64,000 bases of DNA from an uncultured Muribaculaceae bacterium. Its GTDB lineage: Bacteria; Bacteroidota; Bacteroidia; Bacteroidales; Muribaculaceae. This document shows, one piece after another, positions 39,662-48,769 of this stretch (within the stretch, counting starts at the first letter, position 1; every line of letters starts with the position of its first letter). Made by a program: the position numbers and the translations under genes. The stretch lies in assembly GCA_910584125.1 (NCBI GenBank), contig CAJTXU010000007.1, positions 1 through 64,000 of the forward strand. The letters run 5' to 3'. A model generated the notes under the pieces. The model made no database searches, was not told the origin of the DNA, and saw only the letters and a list, made by a program, of their open reading frames with translations.

Positions 39662-41782
39662 ATGGCAGCGAAAAAAAACAACAAGACACACATCCTGTTC
39701 CGTTACGGCATCATCACAATCATGTTCGTGGCTTTCGGCGTGGCCCTGCTGGTCAAGCTGTTCCAGACCACCGTGGTCGACGCCAAGGAGTGGAACGCCC
39801 GCGCGAAAGCCGAGCTCTCGCGCATCGACACAATAGCCCCCGAACGGGGCAACATCCTGGCCGACAACGGCAACATCCTGGCCTGCAACCTCAAGGTCTA
39901 TGACATAAAGCTCGACCTGCGCCACGACAAGATCCTGAAGATGAAGGTCATCCCCTGGAAGGACATCGACGCGCTGGCCGACTCGCTCGACACCTATTAC
40001 CCCAGGATCCCGAACGTGCTGACGAGCCCCGCCGACACCTTCGCCAAGTATTCCTGGCACACAAGGCTCAAACGCGAGTTCGAGAAGCCGGACTCGCTGC
40101 GTCCGCGCGCGCTGCGGCTCGCCCGCAAGAAGACCCTCGAGGACTACGAACGCATCAAGAAGTTCCCATTCCTCAAGGATATAGAGGGACGTCACCCGCT
40201 ATACAAGGAGGTGCGCAACACGCGCATCTATCCGTTCGGCAAAATGGCATACCGCAGCATCGGCCGCGTCAACGAAAACCAGTTCACGCGCCAGATCCAC
40301 GGCTACTCGGGCCTTGAGAAAGACCTCGACACCCTGCTATACGGCAAGCCCGGTCTCGCCAAGAAGGTGGCCCTCACCTCGGGCATAAGCAACTGGGTGA
40401 CGACGCCGCCGCGCCGTGGATTCGACATCCACACCACGATCGACATCGACATGCAGGACATGCTCGAGGAGGAACTCCACAACATCTGCGCCGAAGCCGG
40501 AGCCGAATGGGGAACGGCGATCCTCATGGAGGTCAAGACCGGCGAGATCAAGGCCATTTCCAACATCGAGCTCCTCGAGGACGGCACTTACGGCGAGGCC
40601 CTCAACCGCGCCGTGCTGCCATACGAGCCGGGCTCGGTGATGAAGCCCATATCGCTGATGATCGCATTCGAGGACGGCCTGGTGAGAAACGTCACCGACG
40701 CCGTCGACTGCAGCCCGTTCATGAAGACATCCGACCCCCACGGAGGCGGCATGAAGAACATGAAGCAGGTCATCGAGCAGTCGTCCAACACCGGCATCTC
40801 GCGCGTCATATTCCGCGGATATTCCAAGAACCCCGAGAAATGGTACGACCGCCTCGAAGGGCTCGGATTCTTCGAGCCTATCCGCTCGGGCATCGCCGGC
40901 GAGTGCACGCCGCGCATACGCCGCCTCACCGACAAGGACTCGCGCGGCAACAACATCACCATGACGGCCCGCCACCTCGACCTCGCGCGCCAGGCCTACG
41001 GATACAACACCGAGCTGCCGCCGCTCTTCACCCTCTCGGTCTACAACGCCATCGCCAACGACGGCAAGTACGTGCGCCCGCACCTGGTCAAGAGCCTCAT
41101 CGACGAGGACGGACGCGACTCCGTGCTCAAGATCGACTACATCCGCGACAGCATCTGCTCGCAGGCCACGGCCCGCAAGGTGCGCGAGTGCATCCGCGAG
41201 GTCGTCTGGGGCGACCACGGCACCGCCCGTCTCGTGCGCGACGACCGCGTCTGCGTGGTCGGAAAGACCGGAACGGCCTACCCCGTGGAACACGGCGTCT
41301 ACAACAAGTCGAAGCGACGCTACGCGTTCGCCGGATTCTTCCCCTACGACAACCCCAAATACAGCTGCATGGCCCTCGTGCTCTCGGGCGCCGGCAACTC
41401 GGCCAACCGGACCTCGGGCCAGGTGGTCAAGAACATGGCAATCAAGATGTATTCGCGAGGCATGCTCAACAACGCCTCGACCTACACGGCCGAACGTAAG
41501 GACGACGCCCCCGTCGTGTCGGGCACGACCGGCGGCGGCCTCACCCGTCTGGCCGCGGCCGTCGGCATCAAGGTCATAAAGCGCGTCAAGGTGGCGCCCG
41601 CGACCCCGATCGGACGTGTGCCCGACGTGACCGGCTATGACGTCCCCTCCGCGCTCCGAATCCTCGAGGGCCACGGCCTGAACGTCAAGACCACCGGCTC
41701 GGGCCACGTGACCGCACAGTCGCTGGCCGCCGGATCGGCCTACCGCCGGGGCCAGGAGATAATGCTGACATTGAGAAACTGA
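39662..41782 (+). CDS. ftsI: Septal peptidoglycan transpeptidase FtsI (PBP3) with PASTA domain
   Basis: The 706-aa class B PBP has one N-terminal membrane anchor (about 15-35) and a dimerisation domain. The transpeptidase motifs are SVMK (in YEPGSVMKPI, about residue 325), SSN (EQSSNTG) and KTG (VVGKTGTAYP). The C-terminus is one PASTA repeat (VPDVTGYDVPSALRILEGHG, to the end). It crosslinks septal peptidoglycan with FtsW. It lies 6 bases after ftsL. Confidence 0.96.
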   Translation: MAAKKNNKTHILFRYGIITIMFVAFGVALLVKLFQTTVVDAKEWNARAKAELSRIDTIAPERGNILADNGNILACNLKVYDIKLDLRHDKILKMKVIPWKDIDALADSLDTYYPRIPNVLTSPADTFAKYSWHTRLKREFEKPDSLRPRALRLARKKTLEDYERIKKFPFLKDIEGRHPLYKEVRNTRIYPFGKMAYRSIGRVNENQFTRQIHGYSGLEKDLDTLLYGKPGLAKKVALTSGISNWVTTPPRRGFDIHTTIDIDMQDMLEEELHNICAEAGAEWGTAILMEVKTGEIKAISNIELLEDGTYGEALNRAVLPYEPGSVMKPISLMIAFEDGLVRNVTDAVDCSPFMKTSDPHGGGMKNMKQVIEQSSNTGISRVIFRGYSKNPEKWYDRLEGLGFFEPIRSGIAGECTPRIRRLTDKDSRGNNITMTARHLDLARQAYGYNTELPPLFTLSVYNAIANDGKYVRPHLVKSLIDEDGRDSVLKIDYIRDSICSQATARKVRECIREVVWGDHGTARLVRDDRVCVVGKTGTAYPVEHGVYNKSKRRYAFAGFFPYDNPKYSCMALVLSGAGNSANRTSGQVVKNMAIKMYSRGMLNNASTYTAERKDDAPVVSGTTGGGLTRLAAAVGIKVIKRVKVAPATPIGRVPDVTGYDVPSALRILEGHGLNVKTTGSGHVTAQSLAAGSAYRRGQEIMLTLRN

Positions 41783-41817
41783 CACTGATTAAGAAAAAAA
41801 TAGACAATACACATACA

Positions 41818-43284
41818 ATGACCATCAAACTATCCAGACTTCTCGAAGACATCCGACCTCTTGAAGTGATCGGAGACACCGAGAAAAACATCATAGGCGT
41901 CGAGAGCGACTCGCGCAAGGTTGAGAAAGACTCGCTGTTCGTGGCGGTGCGAGGCGTCACCACCGACGGCCATAAATACATCCCAGTGGTGGCCAGCGCC
42001 CACGTCGGCGCCATTGTGTGCGAGGACCTGCCGGCCTCGCTCGAGAAGGGCATCACATACATCCGCGTCGCGAACTCGGCCGAGGCCCTCGGCCTGCTCG
42101 CCTCGGCATGGTACGGCCACCCGTCGCGCCAGCTGAAGCTCGTGGGAGTCACCGGCACCAACGGCAAGACCACCACGGCCACGCTGCTCTACGAGATGGC
42201 AAAGCTCGAGGGCTACAAGGCCGGTCTGCTCTCGACGGTCTGCAACTACATCCAGGACCGCGCCATACCCACCACCCACACCACTCCCGACCCGCTGACG
42301 CTCAACGAGCTGCTGGCCGAGATGGTCGAGGCGGGATGCGACTACGCCTTCATGGAGGTCTCGAGCCACGCAGCCCAGCAGCACCGCATCGCCGGCCTCA
42401 GGTTCAAGGGCGGCGTCTTCTCCAACCTGACGCGCGACCACCTCGACTATCACGGCACGGTCGAGAACTATATGAACGCCAAGAAGATGTTCTTCGACTC
42501 GCTCGACGCCGACGCCTTCGCCCTGGTCAACATCGACGACAAGGCGGGGATGTATATGGTGCAGAACACTCGCGCCCATGTCTACACCTACTCGCTGCGC
42601 TCGGATGCGGACTTCCGCTGCAAGATACTCGAGACGCGCCTCGACGGCACGCTGCTGCAGCTCGACGGCCATGACATCGAGGTAGGCTTCACGGGCCGCT
42701 TCAACGCCTACAACCTCACGGCCGTCTACGGCGCCTCGATCCTCACCGGATTCCCCGAGGAGGAGGTGCGCGTCAACATGAGCCGCCTCGTGCCCGTGGC
42801 CGGACGCTTCCAGACGTTCCGCTCGGCCGACGGCGTGACGGCCATAGTCGACTACGCCCACACTCCCGACGCGCTGGTCAACGTGCTCGACACGATACGC
42901 GACGTGGTGGGAGTCAACGGCCGCATCACCACCGTGGTGGGGGCCGGAGGCAACCGCGACCACGGCAAGCGGCCCATGATGGCCCGCGAGGCCGCTTGCC
43001 GCAGCGACCTGCTGATTCTCACCAGCGACAACCCCCGCGACGAGGAACCCGACGCGATCATCGCCGACATGCGCGCCGGACTCACCGACGACGAGATGCG
43101 CCGCACGCTCTGCATCACCGACCGGCGCGAGGCGATCCGCACCGCGATCCGCATGGCGCAGCCCGGCACGGTGGTGCTCGTGGCCGGCAAGGGCCACGAG
43201 CCTTACCAGGAGGTCAAGGGCGTCCGACATCATTTCGACGACCGCGAGGAGGTGAGCGCCGAGCTCGCCGCACGGAAGGGATAA
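41818..43284 (+). CDS. murE: UDP-MurNAc-L-Ala-D-Glu:meso-diaminopimelate ligase MurE
   Basis: The 488-aa Mur ligase has the ATP motif VTGTNGKTTTATLL (about 112-125), a carbamylated-Lys region, and the DNPRDEEP motif (about 408-415) that reads out meso-diaminopimelate rather than lysine. It adds the third residue of the stem peptide. The DNPR motif therefore predicts a diaminopimelate-type wall. Confidence 0.96.
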   Translation: MTIKLSRLLEDIRPLEVIGDTEKNIIGVESDSRKVEKDSLFVAVRGVTTDGHKYIPVVASAHVGAIVCEDLPASLEKGITYIRVANSAEALGLLASAWYGHPSRQLKLVGVTGTNGKTTTATLLYEMAKLEGYKAGLLSTVCNYIQDRAIPTTHTTPDPLTLNELLAEMVEAGCDYAFMEVSSHAAQQHRIAGLRFKGGVFSNLTRDHLDYHGTVENYMNAKKMFFDSLDADAFALVNIDDKAGMYMVQNTRAHVYTYSLRSDADFRCKILETRLDGTLLQLDGHDIEVGFTGRFNAYNLTAVYGASILTGFPEEEVRVNMSRLVPVAGRFQTFRSADGVTAIVDYAHTPDALVNVLDTIRDVVGVNGRITTVVGAGGNRDHGKRPMMAREAACRSDLLILTSDNPRDEEPDAIIADMRAGLTDDEMRRTLCITDRREAIRTAIRMAQPGTVVLVAGKGHEPYQEVKGVRHHFDDREEVSAELAARKG

Positions 43285-43323
43285 TGCATGATTCATGATT
43301 CAAGATGCATAATTCATAATTTA
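43285..43323 (+). repeat. ATTCATG/ATTCATA heptad-like repeat between murE and mraY
   Basis: About five imperfect 7-base units of the TGATTCA/TAATTCA type fill the short gap. This is a different sequence family from the AGTAAAA heptads but has the same period and placement. Confidence 0.65.
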
Positions 43324-43340
43324 ATTCGAATTTAGAACTC

Positions 43341-44651
43341 ATGATATACTGGCTATTGGAGGCTCTTGACGGATGGCGGTTCCCAGGCCATAACCTGATG
43401 GGTTACATCACGTTCAGAGCCGGAATATCTTTCGCGCTGTCGCTGGTGATAGCGCTCGTGTTCGGCCACCGCGTCATCGCCCGCCTGCAGAAGATGCAGA
43501 TCGGCGAGGTGGTGCGCAACCTCGGACTCGAGGGCCAGCTGGCCAAGAAGGGCACCCCCACCATGGGAGGCATCATCATAATCATGGCCACGCTCATCCC
43601 TTGCCTGCTGATGGGCAATCTGTCGAACATCTACATGATCCTGATGATCGTCGCCACGCTCTGGATGGGCAGCATCGGTTTTCTCGACGACTACCGCAAG
43701 CTCAAATACCACAACAAGGACGGCCTCAAGGGTAAATACAAGGTGACCGGCCAGGTCGGCCTCGGGCTGCTGGTGGGCATCACGATGTGGCTCTCGCCGC
43801 AGATCGTGATGAGCGAGAACTTCGAACGCGAGATCGTGTCGCAGGGCACGGTGGTCAGCGCCGACGGCACACCCGGCGAGGCCGAGACCGTCACCGAGGT
43901 CGTGGTCTCCAAAGACGAGATCAAATCGCCGCAGACCACCATCCCGTTCGTCAAGAACAACAACTTCAACTATCAGTGGCTCATGTCGTGGGTGCCCGAC
44001 GCCAACGCCGCCCAGACGCTCGGCTGGCTCGTGTTCGTGCTCGTCGTGGTCGTGGCCGTGACGGCCGTCAGCAACGGCGCCAACCTCACCGACGGCATCG
44101 ACGGCCTCTGCGCCGGGACGTCGGCCATAATCGGCGTCGCCCTGCTCATCATGGCTTATCTCGGAGGCAACGTGATCTATTCGAGCTACCTGAACATCAT
44201 GTACATACCGGGCTCGGAGGAACTCGTGGTGTTCGCCGGCGCGTTCATCGGAGCCCTGGTGGGATTCCTGTGGTACAACGCCTTCCCCGCGCAGGTCTTC
44301 ATGGGCGACACGGGCTCGCTGACCATCGGCGGCATCCTGGCCGTCTTCGCCATCCTGATCCGCAAGGAGCTCCTGATTCCGCTGCTCTGCCTGATATTCT
44401 TCCTCGAAGACCTCTCGGTGCTCATCCAGGTGTCTTATTTCAAATACACCAAGAAGAAATATGGCGAGGGGCGCCGCGTGTTCAAGATGACGCCGCTGCA
44501 CCACCACTTCCAGAAGGCCGCCGACCCGACAGCCGCCGTCAAATGGAACTTCCCCGTCAACCCGATGCACGAGAACAAGATCGTGACGCGCTTCTGGATC
44601 GTCGGCATCCTGCTCGCCGCCCTGACGTTCGTCACTTTGAAAATCAGATAA
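43341..44651 (+). CDS. mraY: Phospho-MurNAc-pentapeptide transferase MraY
   Basis: The 436-aa polytopic enzyme (about 10 membrane helices) has catalytic motifs KKGTPTMGG (about 71-79), FLDDYRKL with the Asp pair, NLTDGIDGL and the C-terminal histidine loop KMTPLHHHF. It forms lipid I at the cytoplasmic membrane. It is longer than E. coli MraY (360) because of an extra soluble loop at about 165-210, common in Bacteroidota. Confidence 0.96.
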   Translation: MIYWLLEALDGWRFPGHNLMGYITFRAGISFALSLVIALVFGHRVIARLQKMQIGEVVRNLGLEGQLAKKGTPTMGGIIIIMATLIPCLLMGNLSNIYMILMIVATLWMGSIGFLDDYRKLKYHNKDGLKGKYKVTGQVGLGLLVGITMWLSPQIVMSENFEREIVSQGTVVSADGTPGEAETVTEVVVSKDEIKSPQTTIPFVKNNNFNYQWLMSWVPDANAAQTLGWLVFVLVVVVAVTAVSNGANLTDGIDGLCAGTSAIIGVALLIMAYLGGNVIYSSYLNIMYIPGSEELVVFAGAFIGALVGFLWYNAFPAQVFMGDTGSLTIGGILAVFAILIRKELLIPLLCLIFFLEDLSVLIQVSYFKYTKKKYGEGRRVFKMTPLHHHFQKAADPTAAVKWNFPVNPMHENKIVTRFWIVGILLAALTFVTLKIR

Positions 44652-44677
44652 TCAGCCGCTAAAACTTAGATAAAGCA

Positions 44678-46045
44678 ATGGAGAAATTAGTAGTGCTTGG
44701 CGGAGGCGAGAGCGGTGTCGGAGCCGCCATCCTCGGCAAGACAAAGGGTATGGAGGTCTTCCTCAGCGACATGGGGGAGATCAAGCCGCAATACAGGGAG
44801 ATGCTCGACAGCGAGGGCATCGCCTACGAGCAGGGAGGCCACACCGAGGAGCGCCTGCTCGACGCCGACCTCGTGGTCAAGAGCCCCGGCATCCCCCCCT
44901 ACGCCCCGCTCGTACGCAAGTTCACCGAGAAAGGCACGCCCGTAATCTCTGAAATAGAGTTCGCCGGCCGCTACACCGACGCCCGCATGGTGTGCATCAC
45001 CGGCAGCAACGGCAAGACGACCACTACCCTGCTGACATACCACATCCTCAAGGAGGCAGGGCTCAACGTCGGCCTGGCCGGAAACGTCGGCCGCAGCATG
45101 GCCCTGCAGGTGGCGCGCGAGCACCACGACATATACGTCATCGAGCTCTCCAGCTTCCAGCTCGAGAACATGTATGACTTCAAGGCCGGAATCGCCGTCA
45201 TAACCAACATAACCCCCGACCACCTGGACCGCTACGACCATAAGATGGAGAATTACGTCGCCGCCAAGTTCCGCATCCTGCAGAACCAGGGCCCCGACGA
45301 CTATTTCATCTACTGGCACGACGACCCCGTGGTGCGCGACCAAATCAGGCAGATGCAGATCGAGGCCGTGCAGATGCCCTTCAGCGAGTTTCACGAGGAG
45401 GGCGTCAAGGCCTGGGTCGAGGACGGCATCGTGAAGTTCGAGACGCCGATGGAGGTCTGGGACATTCCGCGCGACAAGCTGTCGCTCACCGGCCTGCACA
45501 ACCTCTACAACTCGATGGCGGCCGGACTCTCGGCCAGCATCCTGAACATCAAGAAAGACACCATCCGCCACGCCCTGGCCGACTTCGAGGCCGTGGAGCA
45601 CAGGCTCGAATACGTGGCCACCGTCGGCGGCGTGAGATGGATCAACGACTCCAAGGCCACCAACGTCAACTCGACGTGGTATGCCCTGGAGAGCATGACG
45701 TCGCCCACGGTGCTCATACTCGGCGGCAAGGACAAGGGCAACGACTACACCGAGATCGAGCGTCTCGTGGCCGACAAGGTCAAGGCCATAGTCTGCATGG
45801 GCAAGGACAACGCCAAGCTGCTCGATTTCTTCGCGGGCAAGGTGCCCGAGATCCGCGACACGCATTCAATCGAGGACGCCGTCAGTGCCTGCGCCGAGAT
45901 AGCCGCTGAGGGCGACACGGTGCTGCTGTCGCCATGCTGCGCGAGCTTCGACCTCTTCAAGAGCTATGAAGACCGCGGCGAGCAGTTCAAGCGTCTCGTC
46001 AGGGCGATGGAGGCATCGGCCGGAGCGGAAGGCGACGCTATTTAA
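44678..46045 (+). CDS. murD: UDP-MurNAc-L-Ala:D-Glu ligase MurD
   Basis: The 455-aa ligase starts with the UDP-binding VVLGGGESGVGAA. The ATP motif is ITGSNGKTTTTLL (about 106-118), and NITPDHLDRY and INDSKATN are the other family motifs. It adds D-glutamate in the cytoplasm. It sits between mraY and ftsW in the conserved cluster order. Confidence 0.96.
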   Translation: MEKLVVLGGGESGVGAAILGKTKGMEVFLSDMGEIKPQYREMLDSEGIAYEQGGHTEERLLDADLVVKSPGIPPYAPLVRKFTEKGTPVISEIEFAGRYTDARMVCITGSNGKTTTTLLTYHILKEAGLNVGLAGNVGRSMALQVAREHHDIYVIELSSFQLENMYDFKAGIAVITNITPDHLDRYDHKMENYVAAKFRILQNQGPDDYFIYWHDDPVVRDQIRQMQIEAVQMPFSEFHEEGVKAWVEDGIVKFETPMEVWDIPRDKLSLTGLHNLYNSMAAGLSASILNIKKDTIRHALADFEAVEHRLEYVATVGGVRWINDSKATNVNSTWYALESMTSPTVLILGGKDKGNDYTEIERLVADKVKAIVCMGKDNAKLLDFFAGKVPEIRDTHSIEDAVSACAEIAAEGDTVLLSPCCASFDLFKSYEDRGEQFKRLVRAMEASAGAEGDAI

Positions 46046-46080
46046 CATAATCAGACACGATAAAAAGGAAGGAGATAGAG

Positions 46081-47550
46081 ATGGATAACAACGAGCTGAC
46101 CGAGGAGCTGGAGATCCGCGAGACAGTCGACGGAGTCTACGCCGGCGGCGGAGCCGCACAGGGAACGGCGTCCGGCTCCCCCGCCGGGGCCCCGGCCGCG
46201 GGCGCCAAGAGCACCGCGTCCAAGGGCCGCGCCAAGAGCGAGGAGGCCAAGGTGGCCGCCCTACACAAGAAGAAGGGACGCCCCGACCCTTACATCTGGG
46301 GAATTTACATCGCCATCCTGATGATCAGCGTGGTCGAGCTGTTCAGCGCCTCGAGCACCGAGGTGTCCGGCTCGAACGTCTACGGCCCGCTGATCAGGCA
46401 CGGCATGTTCCTCGTCATGGGCTTCGGCATCGTGCTCTGGCTCCAGAAGACGCCCTATACGATCATCAACAAGTTCGCATGGCTCTTCGCGATAGTCTCG
46501 CTCGGGCTGCTGCTGCTGTCGAGCCTCATAGGCGTCGACATCAACGGCGCGCAGAGGGCGCTGCGCTTCGCCGGCGTCACGATCCAGCCGGCCGAGATCG
46601 TCAAGCTCTCGGTGGTGTGCCTGCTGGCGTCGATCTTAGGCAAGAACCAGACCCCGGGCGGAGTGACCAACACTGGCGTCATCACGGCCTCGGTGGTGGT
46701 CATCGTGTTCAGCGCCTGCCTGTGGCGCAACGGACTCACCAACACGCTGCTGCTGATGTGCGTCAGCGTCTGCATGATGATCATCGGCGGCATCCAGATG
46801 AAGAAGTTCGCCATGGTTATGGCCGTCTACGGTCTCGCCGCCGGCGCGCTGGTGTGCGTCAAGTACATCACGCCCGACTCCAACGAATACGACGCCGTGC
46901 GCGAGCGTCAGGAGCTCATGGCCCAGAACGACGGCAGCGCCCTGGTGCAGAACGTAGGCGAAGGGGGCTCGGGGCGCGTCAAGACACACATGGGGCGACT
47001 GGAGCGATACCGCCGAGGCGTCAAGCCCAACGACCCGATCGACGACTTCAACCGCCAGGTGATGTTCGCCAAGTTCTCGCAGGCCAACGGCGGCATGTTC
47101 GGCCAGGGACCCGGCAACTCGCGCGAAAGCGCGCGTCTGCCCCTCGCCTTCTCCGACTATATCTATTCGATCATAGTCGAGGACACCGGATTCGTCGGCG
47201 GCGCGTGCGTGCTGATCCTCTTCCTGCTGCTGCTCGCCAGGGCCGGAAGGATAGCCTACAAATGCTCGCGCGCGTTCCCGGCATTCCTGATTCTCGGGTG
47301 CGCAGTGATGATCGTTTTCCAGGCCCTCGTCCACATGGCGATCGTAACGGGCATATTCCCCGTCTCGGGCCAACCGCTGCCATTCATATCCAAGGGCGGC
47401 ACCTCGGTCATCGTGATGTCGGCCGCCCTGGGCATCATGCTCTCGGTGGCGAGGTTCGCCGCCCATTCGGGCGACTCGCAGCATATCCGCGCCGAGAAGA
47501 ACGCTTTGCCCGACGACATGCAGGCGGCCAACTTCAGCTCGCAGAAATAA
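46081..47550 (+). CDS. ftsW: Septal peptidoglycan glycosyltransferase FtsW (SEDS)
   Basis: The 489-aa membrane protein has about 10 helices and SEDS signatures: GAQRALRFAGVTIQPAEIVKL, the large periplasmic loop with catalytic-region residues (DPIDDFNRQVMFAKFSQANGGMFGQGPGNS), AFSDYIYSIIVEDTGFVGG and PVSGQPLPFISKGGTS. An unusually long cytoplasmic N-terminus (about 70 aa, Gly/Ala/Pro then Lys-rich) precedes the first helix. It polymerises septal glycan strands with FtsI. Confidence 0.95.
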   Translation: MDNNELTEELEIRETVDGVYAGGGAAQGTASGSPAGAPAAGAKSTASKGRAKSEEAKVAALHKKKGRPDPYIWGIYIAILMISVVELFSASSTEVSGSNVYGPLIRHGMFLVMGFGIVLWLQKTPYTIINKFAWLFAIVSLGLLLLSSLIGVDINGAQRALRFAGVTIQPAEIVKLSVVCLLASILGKNQTPGGVTNTGVITASVVVIVFSACLWRNGLTNTLLLMCVSVCMMIIGGIQMKKFAMVMAVYGLAAGALVCVKYITPDSNEYDAVRERQELMAQNDGSALVQNVGEGGSGRVKTHMGRLERYRRGVKPNDPIDDFNRQVMFAKFSQANGGMFGQGPGNSRESARLPLAFSDYIYSIIVEDTGFVGGACVLILFLLLLARAGRIAYKCSRAFPAFLILGCAVMIVFQALVHMAIVTGIFPVSGQPLPFISKGGTSVIVMSAALGIMLSVARFAAHSGDSQHIRAEKNALPDDMQAANFSSQK

Positions 47551-47566
47551 GACTACATCAACTACA

Positions 47567-48673
47567 ATGGAAAGACGCAGATACAGGATACTCATCAGCG
47601 GCGGAGGCACCGGAGGCCATATCTTCCCGGCCCTCTCGATCGCGAACGCCCTGAAGCGCAGGCTCGACGCCGACATTCTCTTCGTGGGCGCCGAGAACCG
47701 CATGGAGATGGAGAAGGTGCCGGCGGCCGGCTATCCCATCAAGGGGCTCCCCGTGGCGGGATTCGACCGCAAACGCCTCTGGCGGAATTTCGGCGTGCTG
47801 CTCAAGCTGCGCCGCAGCCTCGGCATGGCGCGGCGCATCGTGCGCGACTTCAAGCCCGACATTGCGATCGGCGTGGGCGGATACTGCTCGGGGCCGACGC
47901 TCAAGGCCGCGCAGAAGGCCGGAGTCCCGACCCTGCTCCAGGAACAGAACTCTTATGCCGGGGTCACCAACAAGCTGCTGGCCCGCCGCGCCGAGAAGAT
48001 CTGCGTGGCATATGACGGCATGGACCGTTTCTTCCCCGCCGACCGTATCATCAAGACCGGCAACCCGGTGCGCAAGGCCCTCACCGAGCGGGCACGCGAA
48101 CGCCATGAGGCTCGCGCCTGCTTCGGGCTGAACACCGAGCGCCCCACCCTGCTCGTCATCGGGGGCTCGCTGGGCGCGCTCACCGTCAACGAGAGCATGG
48201 AGGCCGCGCTGGGCCGTCTGGTCGACAGCGGCATGCAGGTGATCTGGCAGACCGGCAAGAACTTCGGCGACCGGGGCCTCAAGGCAGCCAAGGGACTCAG
48301 GGGAGTGGTCGTCACGCCCTTCATCACCGACATGGCCTCGGCCTATGCGGCCGCCGACCTCGTCGTGTCGCGTGCGGGCGCCGGCTCGATCAGCGAGCTC
48401 GAGCTGCTCGGCAAGCCCTGCGTGCTCGTGCCCTCGCCCAATGTGGCCGAGGACCATCAGACCAAGAACGCCATGGCCCTCGTGGAGCGCGGCGCCGCCG
48501 TGCTCGTCACCGACGCCGAGGCCCGCGAACGCCTGGCCGACACCGTCGTCTCGCTCATGGCCGACGAAGGCCGCCGCGCCGCCATGGCCACAGCCATCTC
48601 GGCCCTCGCCATGCCCGACAGCGACGAGCTCATCGCCGACGAAGTGGAAAAGATTATAAAAAGTAAAAAGTAA
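47567..48673 (+). CDS. murG: UDP-GlcNAc:lipid I N-acetylglucosaminyltransferase MurG
   Basis: The 368-aa GT28 enzyme has N-terminal lipid I-binding ISGGGTGGHIFPALSIA and the GGYCSGP loop. VIGGSLGALTVNES, RAGAGSISELELLGKPCVLVPSP and the EDHQTKNA donor-site motif follow. It makes lipid II at the inner membrane. AGTAAAA-type heptads begin at its stop codon. Confidence 0.97.
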   Translation: MERRRYRILISGGGTGGHIFPALSIANALKRRLDADILFVGAENRMEMEKVPAAGYPIKGLPVAGFDRKRLWRNFGVLLKLRRSLGMARRIVRDFKPDIAIGVGGYCSGPTLKAAQKAGVPTLLQEQNSYAGVTNKLLARRAEKICVAYDGMDRFFPADRIIKTGNPVRKALTERARERHEARACFGLNTERPTLLVIGGSLGALTVNESMEAALGRLVDSGMQVIWQTGKNFGDRGLKAAKGLRGVVVTPFITDMASAYAAADLVVSRAGAGSISELELLGKPCVLVPSPNVAEDHQTKNAMALVERGAAVLVTDAEARERLADTVVSLMADEGRRAAMATAISALAMPDSDELIADEVEKIIKSKK

Positions 48674-48741
48674 TAAGTAATAAGGGCTTTGCCCGATTCC
48701 CGTGCGAGGGCGAAGCCGCCTCCAAGGCGAAGCCGCCTCCA
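48661..48741 (+). repeat. Heptad repeat and 17-bp-period direct repeat between murG and murC
   Basis: AGTAAAA/AGTAATA heptads (48661-48683) overlap the murG stop. They are followed by two copies of GGCGAAGCCGCCTCCA (48709-48724 and 48726-48741), a direct repeat with a 17-bp period. Confidence 0.7.
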
Positions 48742-48769
48742 CCCTCAATGACTAAAACCACTATCCAAA

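Noticed and set aside
40337..41785. Long reading frame on the minus strand opposite ftsI
   Set aside because: Same shadow effect; all ftsI catalytic motifs are on the plus strand.
41830..43296. Long reading frame on the minus strand opposite murE
   Set aside because: It is a GC-rich shadow of a strongly conserved gene, with low-complexity Val/His/Arg composition and no motif.
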